Shown: positions 25,639-34,237, numbered from the stretch's first letter. The stretch: DNA of 64,000 nt from Thiomicrospira sp. ALE5 (GCF_900112445.1 NZ_FOYY01000003.1:569960-633959); one strand, 5' to 3'. Numbers and translations are program-made. Notes: a model not told the origin generated them from the sequence alone.

Positions 25639-25830
25639 CTAAAACTGGATCTTCTTAACCACGCCGTTTTCGCAAATCACGGCATATTGCCCGAGCGCGC
25701 GTTTGCGGTTGAGTTCGCGCTTTACGGCACGTTTCATTATTTCAACCACCTCATTAGCATCCAGTTTTTTGGTGCTTTCGGATGCGGCGTTTTTCAAGTG
25801 GATTTTTTCGAAAAAAAACCCAGTTATCAT
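25639..25830 (-). CDS. Small basic hypothetical protein, possible TA-associated
   Basis: The 63 residues include DANEVVEIMKRAVKRELNRK and KRALGQYAVICENGVVKKI. This resembles short proteins often found next to PIN-toxin genes, where a helix is followed by a strand pair (RKRxLGxYAVxxxNG). No good ribosome-binding site precedes the ATG at 25830, and no partner overlaps it. The conserved-looking C-terminal part supports a real or formerly real gene, but it may be a fragment. The stretch 25550-25902 holds nothing else that I can recognise apart from the palindrome at 25572. Confidence 0.4.
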   Translation of the reverse strand: MITGFFFEKIHLKNAASESTKKLDANEVVEIMKRAVKRELNRKRALGQYAVICENGVVKKIQF

Positions 25831-25917
25831 AAGTTATTGAGCAGGCTTTTACTGTGCTTGCAGATTAATTGTTATGCTAAAATTATTAAATCAAACTAAA
25901 TATTGGAGAATAAAGTT

Positions 25918-26136
25918 ATGCACACTTTAACACTCAAAATCAATAACGATGAAACTTGGCAACAGCTCCTATCATTTATTAAACGTTTGCCTGATGGTGA
26001 AGTCAGTGTTCAAAATATGGATGTGGATCAATCTCTACAAAATAACTGGGATGCCATGCGTAAAGCGCTACCCTTGTTAAAAAACCTAGACTTAACCAGA
26101 GAACAACCCGCACCGCAAACGCGAGACTTGTTTTGA
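25918..26136 (+). CDS. Putative VapB-type antitoxin
   Basis: The 72-residue product begins MHTLTLKINNDETWQQLLSF and ends in a disordered, proline-containing tail (REQPAPQTRDLF), the usual form of a toxin-neutralising arm. A TTG at 25903 opens the frame, but GGAG ten bases before the ATG at 25918 supports the later start. The stop overlaps the VapC-like start by four bases. It is assigned mainly from its partner; the DNA-binding fold cannot be named with confidence. Confidence 0.75.
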   Translation: MHTLTLKINNDETWQQLLSFIKRLPDGEVSVQNMDVDQSLQNNWDAMRKALPLLKNLDLTREQPAPQTRDLF

Positions 26137-26537
26137 TTTACCTGCTTGATACGAATATTGTTTCCTATATCATCAAGGCACAAGATGTAAAGTTGGTTGA
26201 TAAATTTGAGCTAGCGGCTAAAACCGCCACATTGGGTGTGTCATCCATCACGACGGCCGAACTTTATTACGGCGTTAAAAAGAAGAATAGCCAAAAACTA
26301 AAGCAGGCCGTTGATACGTTTTTATCTCCCTTACAGGTGTTTGAATTTGATCAAAGTGCATCTGCAATTTATGGGGATATCAGGTCAGATTTAGAGTCTA
26401 GAGGCTTGGTTATTGGGGGTTATGACCTGCTCATTGCTGCACACGCCATAAATTTACAGGCTACCCTAATTACCAACAATGCCAAAGAGTTTGAACGTGT
26501 GGTTGGCTTACCTGTTGAAAATTGGGTTCAGTACTAA
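26133..26537 (+). CDS. VapC-family PIN-domain toxin
   Basis: The 134-residue PIN protein starts IYLLDTNIVSYIIKA with the first catalytic aspartate, followed by SSITTAELYYGVKK with the conserved glutamate, GLVIGGYDLLIAAHAINLQATLITNN with the third acidic residue, and the closing EFERVVGLPVENW. These are classical VapC features, and VapC toxins cleave tRNA or rRNA. It begins with TTG overlapping the antitoxin stop, so its translation should depend on readthrough coupling. It runs opposite to the other two TA pairs in the island. Confidence 0.92.
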   Translation: MIYLLDTNIVSYIIKAQDVKLVDKFELAAKTATLGVSSITTAELYYGVKKKNSQKLKQAVDTFLSPLQVFEFDQSASAIYGDIRSDLESRGLVIGGYDLLIAAHAINLQATLITNNAKEFERVVGLPVENWVQY

Positions 26538-26578
26538 CTTTCTAACCCTCCAATTGCAAAAGCTAATTAAAATCTCAC

Positions 26579-26673
26579 TCAACCAAGCTGAGCTAGTTTT
26601 TCCGCTGGGCTATCGCTCACTTGATTCAGTAAACTTAAGGCATGTTCGCGGCTACCACTTTTCGCTGGCTGCA
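26579..26673 (-). pseudogene. C-terminal fragment of an RHH/HicB-like antitoxin
   Basis: Bases 26587-26673 match 23741-23827 with about 74 of 87 identities. Translated, they give QPAKSGSREHALSLLNQV, then SDSPAEKLAQLG and a TGA, against QRAKSGSREHALNLLNQV in the intact antitoxin at 23736. The frame is intact to a stop, but nothing upstream matches the N-terminal two thirds. It lies just past the holB stop. Most differences are transitions, which indicates an old duplication or a separately acquired allele. Confidence 0.7.
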
Positions 26674-26685
26674 AAGCCTAAAACT

Positions 26686-27660
26686 TTACAACCCAAAACC
26701 TTGACTCGGAATAGGACTAAAATCAATTCGAGTTAAGGGCTGGGTTGGTTGATGGTGAGCCATTAAGTAGGCCATGGTGATGTTTTCATACAACAGTGTT
26801 TTATTGGCGTTGCCGCGCAGATCTTTTTCGGCCCACAACAGCTGCTGCGCTAGGTCTAACCAGGCCTGCTGCGGCCCCTCATCCGCCAAACTCGCCCATA
26901 AGGCTTGTTGTACCGCAACCTGAAAAGCCTGCAGGATATTAAAGTTTTCATCCCACTTTAACCAACTCTGCACCACTTTTGTAACAGGTTTTTGGCGCGC
27001 CACCAGGCCTGCTAAATCGGCTTGCCATTGCGCATCTAATTCTAAGAACCCCTGCTCTAACCAAGCTAAGGCTGCTAAAGGCGCTTGCCAATTCATTAAG
27101 AGTGCGCGTTCAAGTTGAGCATCCGAATGAGGCTGCTGAATGGCTAACCATTTTTTAGCCTGCTCCATTGTGGGGGAGGCAATTTTTAGCCAATGACAGC
27201 GACTACGAATCGTGGCCGGCAACCGTCCAGGCTGATAGGTAGATAACAAAAAAATACAATTAGCCGGAGGTTCTTCAAGACTTTTCAACAAGGCGTTAAA
27301 CGCCGCTAGATTAAGGCGCTCTAATTGTTCAATGACCACCAGTTTGCGGCCGCCCTGATGCGCGGTTTGACTTAACCAGAGTTGCAGGTTGCGCACTTGA
27401 TCGATAGTCAGTTCTTTTTTACCTTCAAGGGGTATCAGGTTCATAAAATCAGGATGTTGATCAAGTTTTAATTTATGGCCGGACTCATCCACTTGATCAC
27501 ACATCAACGAATACGCCATGTGACGCAACAAGATATCCATGCCAATACCCATCGAGCCGCTCAACAAATAGGCATGACCCAGTCGCGTTTTGGCTTGTAA
27601 CCAGGCCTGCCAGGCCGGGGTTAACCAAGGATAGTCTGTTAAGGCCGCTAGCCTAGACAT
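26686..27660 (-). CDS. holB: HolB DNA polymerase III delta' subunit
   Basis: Delta' is the rigid stator of the clamp loader. The 324 residues contain GHAYLLSGSMGIGMDILLRHM (a degenerate P-loop region, as expected for delta'), LEQLERLNLAAFNALLKSLEEPP, and PATIRSRCHWL with the SRC motif that supplies an arginine finger. The zinc-binding insert of E. coli delta' (four cysteines) is shortened here and only one cysteine remains (SLMCDQ). The C-terminus (TRIDFSPIPSQGFGL) coincides with the right-hand repeat of the toxin-antitoxin island. The start overlaps the end of tmk by 13 bases. Confidence 0.93.
   Translation of the reverse strand: MSRLAALTDYPWLTPAWQAWLQAKTRLGHAYLLSGSMGIGMDILLRHMAYSLMCDQVDESGHKLKLDQHPDFMNLIPLEGKKELTIDQVRNLQLWLSQTAHQGGRKLVVIEQLERLNLAAFNALLKSLEEPPANCIFLLSTYQPGRLPATIRSRCHWLKIASPTMEQAKKWLAIQQPHSDAQLERALLMNWQAPLAALAWLEQGFLELDAQWQADLAGLVARQKPVTKVVQSWLKWDENFNILQAFQVAVQQALWASLADEGPQQAWLDLAQQLLWAEKDLRGNANKTLLYENITMAYLMAHHQPTQPLTRIDFSPIPSQGFGL
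26697..26750. repeat. Right copy of the 54-base repeat, inside the holB 3' end
   Basis: These are the last codons of holB and they align gap-free with 23556-23609 (about 81 percent identity). The two copies are in the same orientation and bound the toxin-antitoxin island, as attachment-site halves would. A further 15-base match (AAGCTAATTAAAATC at 26560-26574 against 23569-23583, one difference) lies just inside the island. Confidence 0.75.
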
Positions 27661-28274
27661 AGGCGATCCAATTGTTCAGCAATCACCCGCTGCACGGCGC
27701 TTAAATCTTGGCTGGCATCCAACACACAATAGTGGCTAGGTGCTTTCGCTGCACGCTCAAGATAGGCTTGACGTACCTGCTCAAAAAACGCGGGGGGCTC
27801 TTGTTCAAAACGATCAATGACCCCACCGCGCGCTTGCACCCGCATCATGCCGACTTCAACCGGCAAATCAAAGACCAAGGTCAAATCGGCTTGCACATTC
27901 GGCAAGGTCCAGTCGGTCAATTCAGCGATTTTGTGACTGCCAAGTCCTCTCGCCGCGCCTTGATAGGCAAAACTGGCATCGACAAATCGATCACTGATTA
28001 CCCACTGCCCCACCGCCAAGGCCGGTGCAATCACTTGCGCATAATGCTCGGCGCGGGCGGCAAACATCAGCAGGGCTTCGGTGGTCGGCGTCATGGCTGG
28101 TAAGGTCGCATCCAACAAAATCGCTCGCACCTTTTCGCCAAGTGGCGTCCCCCCCGGCTCTCGTGTCAACAGCACCTCAAGACCGCGCGCCTCAAGTTGC
28201 TGCTTAATAAATTGCGCATTGGTGGATTTTCCAGCGCCTTCGCCGCCTTCTAACGCGATAAATTTTCCTGTCAT
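27648..28274 (-). CDS. tmk: Tmk thymidylate kinase
   Basis: Tmk phosphorylates dTMP to dTDP. The 208-residue protein has the P-loop EGGEGAGKST (9-18), LTREPGGTPLGEKVR, the DR-containing SDRFVDASFAYQGAARGLG, and the lid segment with RGGVIDRFEQ. The glycine-rich P-loop and the lid arginines follow the E. coli-type (type II) enzyme. It lies between mltG and holB, as in many gammaproteobacteria. Confidence 0.96.
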   Translation of the reverse strand: MTGKFIALEGGEGAGKSTNAQFIKQQLEARGLEVLLTREPGGTPLGEKVRAILLDATLPAMTPTTEALLMFAARAEHYAQVIAPALAVGQWVISDRFVDASFAYQGAARGLGSHKIAELTDWTLPNVQADLTLVFDLPVEVGMMRVQARGGVIDRFEQEPPAFFEQVRQAYLERAAKAPSHYCVLDASQDLSAVQRVIAEQLDRLCLG

Positions 28275-28297
28275 CTCTTTCCTTTGCGCCTAATTAA

Positions 28298-29425
28298 TTA
28301 TGGACGATTGAGAATGTAACGTCGCACAGCTCGACGGTGTTCTTCATAGGTCACCGAAAAATGATGCTCGCCACCGCCTTTGGCGACAAAAAACAAGTAA
28401 TCGCCCTGATCTGGATTCACCCCGGCCATGACCGCTGCCGCAGATGGCATGGCTATCGGCGTGGGCGGCAAGCCTCTGATAATGTAGGTATTATAGGGTG
28501 TAGGGGTATCCAAACCTGCGCGCCCAATGCGGCCCTGATAGGCATCACCCATGCCATAAATCACCGTGGGGTCAGTTTGTAAGCGCATATTACGTTGTAA
28601 GCGCCGCACAAACACGCCACTAATCATCTCACGCTCGTGCGCAACCCCGGTTTCTTTTTCGATAATTGATGCCAAGATTAATACCTCATACGGCGAGCGC
28701 AACGGCAGGCCTTCAGCCTCATTCGATGATGACCAGGCCTGGTTAAGGGTGGCGACCATTGCCAGTACTGCACGTTCAACAAGCTGCCAATCCGCTTCGC
28801 CGGCTTGATAAAAATAGGTTTCAGGTAGCAACCAGCCTTCTAGAAAAGGCGTCACGCCCATGGCAGCCCAGCGTTCGCCTAGCTTTAACCACGCCTCGTC
28901 GTTTAGGGTGTGACGAATATTATCCAAGCCTTGTATTTTTTGCCGCACTTGCGCCAAGGTTTCCCCTGGCAAAATCGTAAAAGGATGGCGCACCCGGCCA
29001 CCGACCAGTAACGCATCTCGCAGTTGTGCGGGTGTCCAGTATGGATTGATATCATACTCACCAGCCCGAATTAGGTGCGCTTGATCTTGCCAACGTAACC
29101 ACCAGACAAACCATTCTGGACGTTCAAGTAAATTCTGACTGGCAAGTTCATTAGCAATGCGCTGCGCAGACTGGCCGGGTTGCAGTGTAATGCGTACCAG
29201 TTCAGTGTCATCTAGCTGTTGAGAATGTGTATTGCCGGCAATCGGCGCGTGCCACCAATGCCAAACTGAAATCGCGGTTCCCAGGCCTGCTAGTAGCACC
29301 AGTAATCCACTAATAACTAACATCCACTGGATCAGTTTAACCCAAGCCAGTTTTTTAGGCTTCTTAGGCGCATTATTCGATTGCCCTGAATCTGTGTTTG
29401 CGTCTGAGTTACTCGGATCTGTCAT
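28298..29425 (-). CDS. mltG: MltG (YceG) endolytic murein transglycosylase
   Basis: MltG cuts nascent glycan strands and sets their length. The 375-residue protein has a cytoplasmic lysine- and asparagine-rich N-terminus, one membrane helix (about 33-53), a LysM-like subdomain (VRITLQPGQSAQRIANELA), and the YceG catalytic domain with ILASIIEKETGVAHER (catalytic glutamate) and LQTDPTVIYGMG. It ends 23 bases before tmk on the same strand. Confidence 0.95.
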   Translation of the reverse strand: MTDPSNSDANTDSGQSNNAPKKPKKLAWVKLIQWMLVISGLLVLLAGLGTAISVWHWWHAPIAGNTHSQQLDDTELVRITLQPGQSAQRIANELASQNLLERPEWFVWWLRWQDQAHLIRAGEYDINPYWTPAQLRDALLVGGRVRHPFTILPGETLAQVRQKIQGLDNIRHTLNDEAWLKLGERWAAMGVTPFLEGWLLPETYFYQAGEADWQLVERAVLAMVATLNQAWSSSNEAEGLPLRSPYEVLILASIIEKETGVAHEREMISGVFVRRLQRNMRLQTDPTVIYGMGDAYQGRIGRAGLDTPTPYNTYIIRGLPPTPIAMPSAAAVMAGVNPDQGDYLFFVAKGGGEHHFSVTYEEHRRAVRRYILNRP

Positions 29426-29468
29426 GATTTGAAATATCTTATTGACTCATAATGCAAAAATGTAGGCA

Positions 29469-30365
29469 TTATTTTAAGGTTAGCGCTGGCGCTGCAGCGC
29501 GAGCTTGCAACCAATTTTGTTGCCAACATTGGGCCAAATCTTGTGCCTCAGCAGGCCATACTTTTGAAAATATTCTGCCCTCACTATGAGTAGTCATGTT
29601 AGGCAATTCTAAGGACTCGACCCACTGAACACCCCGTACCGCATTACAAACACACAAACATTCCGCCTCAAAAAGCTGATCTAGCGCCACTAAATCTTGC
29701 TGCCAATTACTGGCCGTTTCGGAGTGCTGCCATAGCTGTAAACCTAATCCTGCCACACCCGCCTGCGTAATCGCAGGGGTAAAAAATTGCCCTTGCGCAT
29801 ACCAGACCAGATTACCCTGCGTGGCACAAACCGGTTGCTGATGTTGGTTGAGCATAATGCCCTCATCCCAACCATAAACGGGTAGTTCTGCTCTCGCCAA
29901 TACGCTATCTAAGCGGTTGAGGTGCTTTATACCTGCTAAGGCCGCGTTTTCCGAAACAGGTGTTTGACAAACACCGAGTTTCAGTGCCGCCGCCGAAGCC
30001 TCTGGCGGCATAAGTGCAAGGCTCACCATAATATCTGCCTGACTATTGGGTTCTGGCATATAACCTAAAGGTCCTTGTCGCGCCACCCAAAGTTTGATGA
30101 CATAAGCTTGTTCACTGACTAAACTCGCTTGCAAAGCCGGCTCAATGCAAGCATACCAATGATCTTGGGATATAGGGGCAAACTTTAACCGTGACAACTG
30201 CCAATCCATGCGGGCTAAATGCGCCTGACCATCCAACCATTTTCCTTGCACCACTACACCGGTAGTAAAACAGCCATCACCATAATGACCGGCACGACTT
30301 TGGAGTAATTCTGTCTGGGTATCGGTTAATCCTCGCCCCTGCCGCCAAAACTTTCTCATTAGCAC
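29469..30365 (-). CDS. pabC: PabC aminodeoxychorismate lyase
   Basis: This fold-type IV PLP enzyme releases pyruvate from aminodeoxychorismate to give 4-aminobenzoate for folate. Lys147 in AGIKHLNRLDSVLARAEL is the expected PLP lysine. RAGHYGDGCFTTGVV at the N-terminus and DEGIMLN also fit. Its length of 298 is slightly above the E. coli 269 because of N-terminal and C-terminal extensions. The start overlaps the pabB stop by seven bases, joining the two steps of the same pathway. Confidence 0.92.
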   Translation of the reverse strand: MLMRKFWRQGRGLTDTQTELLQSRAGHYGDGCFTTGVVVQGKWLDGQAHLARMDWQLSRLKFAPISQDHWYACIEPALQASLVSEQAYVIKLWVARQGPLGYMPEPNSQADIMVSLALMPPEASAAALKLGVCQTPVSENAALAGIKHLNRLDSVLARAELPVYGWDEGIMLNQHQQPVCATQGNLVWYAQGQFFTPAITQAGVAGLGLQLWQHSETASNWQQDLVALDQLFEAECLCVCNAVRGVQWVESLELPNMTTHSEGRIFSKVWPAEAQDLAQCWQQNWLQARAAAPALTLK

Positions 30366-31777
30366 TCACCACCATTTAAGGCTTTCAATAACCCCTTCGC
30401 CTTGTGGCGAGTTTCAGCAAGTTCAGCATCCGGATCCGAGTCGATAACAATGCCCGCGCCGGCTCGAAAACGTAATGCTTGTCCTTGCTGAATAAAACTG
30501 CGGATCAAAATATTAAAATCCATACTGCCATCATAATTAATATAACCCACCGAACCGGTATAGGCTTCACGTGGCGACATCTCAAGCTCGGCAATAATCT
30601 CCATACAACGCACTTTTGGACAACCCGTAATCGTGCCACCTGGGAACATCGCCTCTATAACTTGCAATGGCGTCAACTGGGCTTGTAGTTTGCCGCGTAC
30701 GTTAGACACAATATGATGAACATGCTGATAACTTTCAATCACCATCAGCTCATTGACCTCAACACTACCCGGTTGACAAATACGCCCCAAATCATTGCGT
30801 TCAAGATCAATCAACATAATATGTTCAGCCCGCTCTTTAGGATGCGCGATCAACTCAGCCATCAGCGCCTGATCTGCCACTAAAGAGTCGCTACGCTTGC
30901 GCGTCCCAGCAATAGGACGAGTATCTACCCATTGATCCCGCACTCTCACCAAGCGTTCGGGCGAAGAGGAGATAATCGACCAGGCCTGGCCCTTGGCTTG
31001 GTCTAGGTTGACCAAGCAAGCAAACGGTGCCGGATTATGTACTCGCAACTGGGCATACAGCTCGACAGGCGTAAAGTCCACCTGAGCTTGCTGCCATAAC
31101 CGCGATATATTGACCTGAAACACATCGCCGGCCAAAATGTAGTCACGAATTTTTAACACACTGTCGGTATAGCTCGCGGGCTGATCTTCCTGCCACGCAC
31201 CGGCAACAAGCTGGGTCGATGATGGAGGTGTCTGGGTCTGTGCCGTTAGCGCAGCATAATCCGCTTGCATCTGCGCTAACATTGCGGGTTGATCCATTGG
31301 CGCAACAAAAATGACGTCATGTTTAGCATGGTCAAGGATAATCGCGGCCGGTGCTTTAGCCAACCACGCTAGCGGCAAATCACTGGTGGTGAGCTTTAAA
31401 CTGGGTTCAATGACCGCCGCATACTCATAGGCAAAATAACCAAACCAGCCCCCCCAAAAAGGCACATCCCCAAGCAACTCACGATCCACTTTTGAAAGCT
31501 GACGTTGCTCAGAAAACCAGGCCTGCTCAAAGTTATGACGAAAATGAGCCGCTTGCTCCAGCACATCTAAACGCAATGGCGCTTCACAATAGGCGAATAA
31601 AATATCAAACCGCCCTAAGGCGGCTGAGTCAACTAGCGTGGCATCTGATTTAGCGACACTTTCTAGCAGCTGCTGATAGCGCTGCGGAGCCTGTCGATGC
31701 AAGGGCAATAAATCCTGCGCAGCCCAAGGTTGACGGACTAGCGTCACGCAAACACTATTTAACGGCTGAACAATCAA
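30359..31777 (-). CDS. pabB: PabB aminodeoxychorismate synthase component I
   Basis: PabB adds an amino group to chorismate using ammonia from a PabA glutaminase, which is not in this window. The C-terminal chorismate-binding domain is clear: [55 protein letters not shown] and [19 protein letters not shown]. The PIAGTR form is shared with anthranilate synthases, but adjacency to pabC supports PabB. It starts four bases inside the fabF stop. pabB placed between fabF and pabC differs from E. coli, where pabB is elsewhere. Confidence 0.93.
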   Translation of the reverse strand: MIVQPLNSVCVTLVRQPWAAQDLLPLHRQAPQRYQQLLESVAKSDATLVDSAALGRFDILFAYCEAPLRLDVLEQAAHFRHNFEQAWFSEQRQLSKVDRELLGDVPFWGGWFGYFAYEYAAVIEPSLKLTTSDLPLAWLAKAPAAIILDHAKHDVIFVAPMDQPAMLAQMQADYAALTAQTQTPPSSTQLVAGAWQEDQPASYTDSVLKIRDYILAGDVFQVNISRLWQQAQVDFTPVELYAQLRVHNPAPFACLVNLDQAKGQAWSIISSSPERLVRVRDQWVDTRPIAGTRKRSDSLVADQALMAELIAHPKERAEHIMLIDLERNDLGRICQPGSVEVNELMVIESYQHVHHIVSNVRGKLQAQLTPLQVIEAMFPGGTITGCPKVRCMEIIAELEMSPREAYTGSVGYINYDGSMDFNILIRSFIQQGQALRFRAGAGIVIDSDPDAELAETRHKAKGLLKALNGGEC

Positions 31778-33018
31778 TTAGCGACTCGTCCAAGCACGAG
31801 CGTGGCATTCGTGCCACCAAAACCAAATGAATTGGATAGTGCATAATCAAACTGCGCCGCACGGGCTTGGTTAGGCACATAGTCTAAGTCACATCCCTCT
31901 TCTGGATTATCGTGATTAATGGTTGGCGGTAACATTTGATCTTGCAATGCCAAGGCAGTCAAAATCGCCTCAATCGCACCTGCCGCGCCCAGCGCGTGCC
32001 CAATCATTGACTTAGTTGAACTCATCGCTAGCTTATAGGCATGCTCACCAAATACCGATTTAACCGCGGCATTTTCACAGACATCCCCTGCCGGCGTAGA
32101 GGTACCATGCGCATTGATATAACCGATTTGCTCTGGACGTAATTGCGCATTTTTCAGCGCCATGGCCATACAGCGCGCGGCGCCAGCCCCACCCTCTGCA
32201 GGCAGCGTCATGTGATACGCATCACCACTGAGACCAAAACCAAGCACTTCACCATAGATTTTGGCGCCACGAGCCTTAGCATGCTCATATTCTTCAAGTA
32301 CCACGGCGCCAGCACCATCACCTAATACAAAGCCATCTCTGTCCTTATCCCATGGACGACTTGCCGCCTGCGGATCATCATTTCGGGTCGATAATGCACG
32401 TGCCGCAGCAAAACCAGCCAAACCGAGTTCCGTGGTCGCATACTCGGCTCCACCCGCAATCATGACATCGGCATCGCCGTATTCAATTAAACGCGCCGCA
32501 TCCCCAATGCTGTGCGTACCGGTTGCACAGGCCGTTACAATTGAAAGATTGGGGCCTTTTAAACCATATTTAATCGATACATGACCCGAAATCATATTGA
32601 TAATCGCACTGGGCACAAAAAAAGGTGACACACGACGGGGCCCTGATGCCGCATACACACTATGCTGCGCTTCGATGGTGCCAATCCCGCCAATTCCCGA
32701 ACCAATCGACACACCGATACGTTCGGCATTCTGTTCGGTTACCACCAGTCCACTGTCTTCAAAAGCTTGACTCCCTACGGCAATACCATAGTGAATAAAG
32801 GGATCCATTTTCTTCGCTTCTTTAGCCGAAATATAATCAGTGACATCAAAGTCTTTAATCATGCCGGCAAAGCCCACCGAGAAGGCGCTGGTATCGAATT
32901 TTTCAATCTTACTGATGCCACTTTTTCCGGCCAGAATATTCTGCCATGTTTGCTCAACGTTTAACCCAAGTGGGGTCACTAACCCCATACCCGTAATAAC
33001 TACACGACGCTTTGACAA
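31774..33018 (-). CDS. fabF: FabF beta-ketoacyl-ACP synthase II
   Basis: FabF elongates fatty acids by condensing acyl groups with malonyl-ACP. The 414-residue protein has catalytic Cys164 in [14 protein letters not shown], and the two histidines in [13 protein letters not shown] and [14 protein letters not shown]. The C-terminal [15 protein letters not shown] is typical. A strong terminator-like hairpin separates it from acpP upstream, so expression may be set by partial readthrough. The stop overlaps pabB by four bases. Confidence 0.98.
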   Translation of the reverse strand: MSKRRVVITGMGLVTPLGLNVEQTWQNILAGKSGISKIEKFDTSAFSVGFAGMIKDFDVTDYISAKEAKKMDPFIHYGIAVGSQAFEDSGLVVTEQNAERIGVSIGSGIGGIGTIEAQHSVYAASGPRRVSPFFVPSAIINMISGHVSIKYGLKGPNLSIVTACATGTHSIGDAARLIEYGDADVMIAGGAEYATTELGLAGFAAARALSTRNDDPQAASRPWDKDRDGFVLGDGAGAVVLEEYEHAKARGAKIYGEVLGFGLSGDAYHMTLPAEGGAGAARCMAMALKNAQLRPEQIGYINAHGTSTPAGDVCENAAVKSVFGEHAYKLAMSSTKSMIGHALGAAGAIEAILTALALQDQMLPPTINHDNPEEGCDLDYVPNQARAAQFDYALSNSFGFGGTNATLVLGRVAN

Positions 33019-33073
33019 GGCAGTTCTCCTTTTTTCCGATTAGAAGGCGATACTTTATGATTTTAGACAAAAA

Positions 33074-33095
33074 AAAAGCCGTTTTCACGGCTTTT
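33074..33095 (-). terminator. Intrinsic terminator between acpP and fabF
   Basis: On the minus strand AAAAGCCGT and ACGGCTTTT form a nine-base-pair stem with a four-base loop, followed by a T-rich run (TTTTTTT, then GTC). It lies 23 bases after the acpP stop and about 55 bases before the fabF start. It is a good rho-independent terminator and would let acpP be made in excess over fabF. Confidence 0.85.
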
Positions 33096-33117
33096 CTTAA
33101 CAAGGCTTGCTAGAAAC

Positions 33118-33354
33118 TTATTCTAGGTTCTCGTTGATGTAAGCAACAGCTTGCGCCAAAGTCGCAATCTTTTCTGCTTCTTCATCAGGAATTTCGCAAT
33201 CGAATTCTTCTTCTAGGGCCATGACCAACTCAACAGTATCAAGTGAATCGGCACCTAAGTCATCAACAAAAGACGCATCTGGAGTAACTTGTGCTTCTTC
33301 AACACCCAATTGTTCTACTACGATTTTCTTTACGCGATCTTCAATGCTGCTCAT
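33118..33354 (-). CDS. acpP: Acyl carrier protein
   Basis: The 78-residue acidic protein carries the phosphopantetheine attachment serine, Ser37, in [20 protein letters not shown]. Length and composition match E. coli AcpP. It holds growing acyl chains for FabD, FabH, FabG, FabF and PlsX, whose genes surround it. GGAGAG precedes the start. The 142-base leader contains a candidate promoter and a hairpin, and a terminator follows, so it has its own short transcript as in E. coli. Confidence 0.99.
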   Translation of the reverse strand: MSSIEDRVKKIVVEQLGVEEAQVTPDASFVDDLGADSLDTVELVMALEEEFDCEIPDEEAEKIATLAQAVAYINENLE

Positions 33355-33418
33355 GGATTTCTCTCCGAATTAATAATAATGAAAAAATTTCGCTTATTTT
33401 GTACTGCTCGCCTGCTTT

Positions 33419-33424
33419 TTTCAA
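33419..33424 (-). promoter_or_regulatory. Candidate -35 element of an acpP promoter
   Basis: TTGAAA on the minus strand lies about 65 bases upstream of the acpP start. AT-rich sequence (TACAAA/CAAAAT) follows at 15-17 bases, in the position of a -10 box. The match is partial. A separate acpP promoter is expected from the terminator downstream and the known arrangement in E. coli. Confidence 0.35.
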
Positions 33425-33475
33425 GCTTTTTATTTTTATGTCATCACAAGACTAAACATAGCAGGGTTGAAAGAG

Positions 33476-33495
33476 GCTTATAAACGCTTATAAGC
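33476..33495. promoter_or_regulatory. Hairpin/palindrome between fabG and acpP
   Basis: GCTTATAA and TTATAAGC form a perfect eight-base inverted repeat with a four-base loop, directly after the fabG stop. It may end the fabG transcript weakly or serve as an operator for a fatty-acid regulator. The symmetry is seen directly and the role is inference. Confidence 0.45.
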
Positions 33496-33496
33496 T

Positions 33497-34237
33497 TTAA
33501 ACCATCACCATCCCGCCGTTGACATTAATCGTTTGACCGGTAATGTATGCGGCACCAGGGGACGCTAGAAATGCCACGGCCTTAGCTATGTCCTCTGGCT
33601 GACCTAAACGTGCGAGTGGAATTTGATTGATTAATTGCTGACGATGTTCTTCAGCCAGATCACGCGTCATATCCGTATCGATGAAGCCAGGCGCAACGGT
33701 GTTTACAGTGATACCACGCGTACCGACTTCTCGAGCCAAGGATTTGGCAAAACCAATAATACCGGCTTTAGCGGCGGCATAGTTGGTTTGACCGGCATTA
33801 CCCATCACGCCCACTACCGAAGCCACATTGATAATCCGACCATGTTTTTGTTTCATCATGCCGCGCAAACAGGCTTTTGACATCCGATAAACTGAATTTA
33901 GGTTAGTCTGAATAATGTCATCCCATTCATCATCTTTCATACGCATCAGCAAATTATCGCGGGTGATACCCGCATTATTCACTAGAATAGTAGGAGTAGC
34001 GTGGCTGGTCGTTATCCAATCCATTAATGAACTAATCTGCGCTGGCTCAGTGACGTTAAGCGCACGCCCTTCACCATGCAAACCGGCCTCTGCTAAATAG
34101 TGACTAATTTGCGCAGCACCGGCTTCACTGGTAGCCGTACCAATAACCGTCGCGCCTTGTTGCGCTAATTCAAGTGCGATAGCCTTACCAATACCGCGGC
34201 TTGCGCCCGTCACTAATGCGATTTGTCCTTCCAGCAT
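33497..34237 (-). CDS. fabG: FabG 3-oxoacyl-ACP reductase
   Basis: This NADPH-dependent short-chain dehydrogenase has 246 residues. GASRGIGKAIA (11-21) binds the cofactor, LVNNAGITRDN is typical, and the catalytic set is Ser140, Tyr153 and Lys157 (NYAAAKAG). The C-terminus YITGQTINVNGGMVM is a FabG hallmark. It reduces ketoacyl-ACP in each elongation round. fabD ends at the base next to its start, so the two are coupled. Confidence 0.98.
   Translation of the reverse strand: MLEGQIALVTGASRGIGKAIALELAQQGATVIGTATSEAGAAQISHYLAEAGLHGEGRALNVTEPAQISSLMDWITTSHATPTILVNNAGITRDNLLMRMKDDEWDDIIQTNLNSVYRMSKACLRGMMKQKHGRIINVASVVGVMGNAGQTNYAAAKAGIIGFAKSLAREVGTRGITVNTVAPGFIDTDMTRDLAEEHRQQLINQIPLARLGQPEDIAKAVAFLASPGAAYITGQTINVNGGMVMV

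Noticed and set aside
25624-25899. Open frame of 91 codons on the plus strand in the TA island
   Set aside because: It overlaps the 63-residue minus-strand frame, which has the more protein-like sequence, and it lacks a ribosome-binding site.
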